Assembly (NCBI GenBank): GCA_039698075.1
Contig: JBDKTJ010000174.1
Location: forward strand, 1 to 13,738
DNA: 13,738 bases
Direction: 5' to 3'
Origin: JAJFVC01 sp039698075
GTDB taxonomy: Bacteria; Planctomycetota; Planctomycetia; Pirellulales; Thermoguttaceae
The translations under genes were made by a program, and so were the position numbers. The notes beneath the pieces are model-generated. The model searched no databases. It was not told the origin of the DNA and saw nothing but the letters and a program-made list of their open reading frames with translations. Shown in pieces: positions 12,924 to 13,738 of the stretch. Every line of letters starts with the position of its first letter. Positions within the stretch are counted from its first letter, which is position 1.

Positions 12924-13278
12924 CGCCTTTCGCGGCAACCGGGTCGTTCACGGCGACTTTGGGTTGCAGGCGTTGGAGGGCGGGTGGATCAGCGCGGCGA
13001 CGCTGGAGGCCGGTCGTATCGCGGCGCAGCAATATCTGCGCACGGAAGGCCGGTTGTACGTCCGGGTGTTTCCGCACAAACCGATCACGTCGATTCCGTT
13101 GGAAACCCGAATGGGCAAGGGAAAAGGCGAGCCGGAGTATTGGGCTGCGGTGGTGCGGCCGGGTACGGTGTTGTACGAAGTGAGCGGGATTTCGGAAGAG
13201 GCCGCGCGGATGTGTTTCGCCCGCCTGGCCCACAAGATGCCGGTGGGCGTGCGGTTCCTCCGCCGTCGGCCGGTGTAG
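12862..13278 (+). CDS. rplP: Large ribosomal subunit protein uL16
   Basis: 138 aa from the ATG at 12862. A second in-frame ATG at 12871 would give the conserved MPKRVKHRKSQRGR start. GAGGA (12849-12853) is 8 nt before 12862, so the longer form is preferred. Conserved L16 pieces: GDFGLQALEGGWISAATLEAGR (31-52), RVFPHKPITSIPLETRMGKGKG (68-89), VRPGTVLYEVSGI (98-110) and AHKMPVGVRFL (123-133). L16 completes the 50S A-site tRNA region. The first 62 nt overlap the end of rpsC in a different frame, so the two are probably translationally coupled. The start cannot be moved past rpsC without losing the conserved N-terminus. Confidence 0.95.
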   Translation: MALMPKRVKHRKSQRGRIRGDAFRGNRVVHGDFGLQALEGGWISAATLEAGRIAAQQYLRTEGRLYVRVFPHKPITSIPLETRMGKGKGEPEYWAAVVRPGTVLYEVSGISEEAARMCFARLAHKMPVGVRFLRRRPV

Positions 13279-13284
13279 GAACGA

Positions 13285-13378
13285 AGCGGTCAGTGGCCGG
13301 TGGCCGGTGGCCGGAAGAGCGAATCAAGAGTTTCGGTGTTTTGGAATACTGACCACTGGCCACAGACCACTGGCCACT
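13285..13378 (+). repeat. Heptamer inverted-repeat element B (rplP-rpmC gap)
   Basis: Left arm: AGCGGTC (13285), AGTGGCC (13292), GGTGGCC (13299), GGTGGCC (13306). Right arm in the opposite orientation: GACCACT (13351), GGCCACA (13358), GACCACT (13365), GGCCACT (13372). The core shares GAAGAGC, GAATCAA and a TTTTGGAATAC-like right end with element A at 10600-10712. The two are thus copies of one element rather than independent repeats. The arms can form a long imperfect hairpin. It begins 6 nt behind the rplP stop codon and ends 14 nt before rpmC. Confidence 0.82.
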
Positions 13379-13392
13379 GAAGGATCTGAGCG

Positions 13393-13620
13393 ATGACGAA
13401 GGTTTCCGAACTTCGAGAAATGAGCGACGAGCAGTTGGCGTTGACGTTGAAGGAGACGACCAGCAACTTGTTTCATTTGCGGTTGCAGGCGCAGACGGAG
13501 CGGTTGGACGCGCCGAGCGAGTTGCGGAAGCAGCGGCGAGTGGTCGCGCAGATTCAGACGATTCAAAATCAACGGAAGCGCGCCGGGGAGCAGGCCGTGG
13601 CGGCGGTTGCCGAGAAATAG
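13393..13620 (+). CDS. rpmC: Large ribosomal subunit protein uL29
   Basis: 75 aa, almost all helical as expected. SELREMSDEQLALTLKETTSNLFHLRLQAQTERLD matches the two-helix L29 pattern, with an LR..RR..AQIQTI second half. L29 sits beside L23 at the peptide tunnel exit. AAGGA at 13380-13384, just past repeat element B, is a usable SD for the ATG at 13393. A 23-bp gap leads to rpsQ. Confidence 0.93.
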   Translation: MTKVSELREMSDEQLALTLKETTSNLFHLRLQAQTERLDAPSELRKQRRVVAQIQTIQNQRKRAGEQAVAAVAEK

Positions 13621-13643
13621 GTTGAAGCAGGAAAAGAACGACC

Positions 13644-13738
13644 ATGCCTAAACGAGTAGAAACCGGGATCGTCACCAGCGACAAGACGGCGAAGACTCGT
13701 CGCGTCGAGATACCGCGGTTGGTGCGGCATCCGCGTTA
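13644..13738 (+). CDS. rpsQ: Small ribosomal subunit protein uS17 (3' end cut by window edge)
   Basis: Only the first 31 codons are inside the window. They read MPKRVETGIVTSDKTAKTRR and then VEIPRLVRHPR. The pattern G-x-V-x-SDK-x-x-KT and the R/K-HP motif are those of S17, an early-assembly 30S protein that binds 16S rRNA. AGGAAAAG lies ahead of the ATG at 13644. Its position behind rpmC is the canonical S10-operon order. Confidence 0.88.
   Translation, partial: MPKRVETGIVTSDKTAKTRRVEIPRLVRHPR

Overview
The window looks like a moderately GC-rich bacterial chromosome. My best guess is a planctomycete, probably of the Pirellula/Rhodopirellula type. This rests on the divergent but complete ribosomal proteins, the long basic spacer in the primary-type sigma factor, frequent weak or absent Shine-Dalgarno (SD) sites, and heptanucleotide repeats in gene gaps. 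It is an inference from memory of such genomes; no search was possible.

Left part (1-2377, + strand): the 3' 99% or so of an RpoD-type sigma-70 factor, cut by the left edge and closed by a clear intrinsic terminator (1589-1626). It is followed by a coiled-coil/zinc-ribbon protein of the CdsZ/FlgZ-like family.

Middle part (2362-6475, - strand): a four-gene operon read right to left. It runs dprE1 homologue, dprE2 homologue (ATGA overlap), UbiA-type polyprenyl-phosphate phosphoribosyltransferase, and an eight-or-so-helix membrane protein of the LPG-synthase-TM/flippase-like family. The first three are the set that makes polyprenyl-phosphoryl-D-arabinofuranose (DPA) from PRPP and polyprenyl phosphate in mycobacteria. 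A strong sigma-70-like promoter (6503-6532) with a good SD site drives it. The alanine at the position of the benzothiazinone-target cysteine of mycobacterial DprE1 is notable.

Divergent from it (6682-8024, + strand): a DPM1-like family 2 glycosyltransferase with its own candidate promoter, then a YqeG-family HAD phosphatase.

Right part (8239 to the end, + strand): the S10 ribosomal protein operon in canonical order, rpsJ-rplC-rplD-rplW-rplB-rpsS-rplV-rpsC-rplP-rpmC-rpsQ, cut by the right edge in rpsQ. It has a recognisable promoter (8239-8267) and a structured leader of about 125 nt. rpsC and rplP overlap by 62 nt in different frames. Two of the unusually long gaps in the operon (rplW-rplB and rplP-rpmC) are filled almost entirely by related 94-113 bp elements. 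Each has arms made of tandem AGTGGYC heptamers in inverted orientation around a short related core. A third, single-armed copy lies behind the glycosyltransferase gene.

Together the window joins core transcription and translation genes to a lipid-linked sugar-donor module. The most noteworthy items are the DPA module outside the actinobacteria and the heptamer inverted-repeat elements inside the S10 operon.
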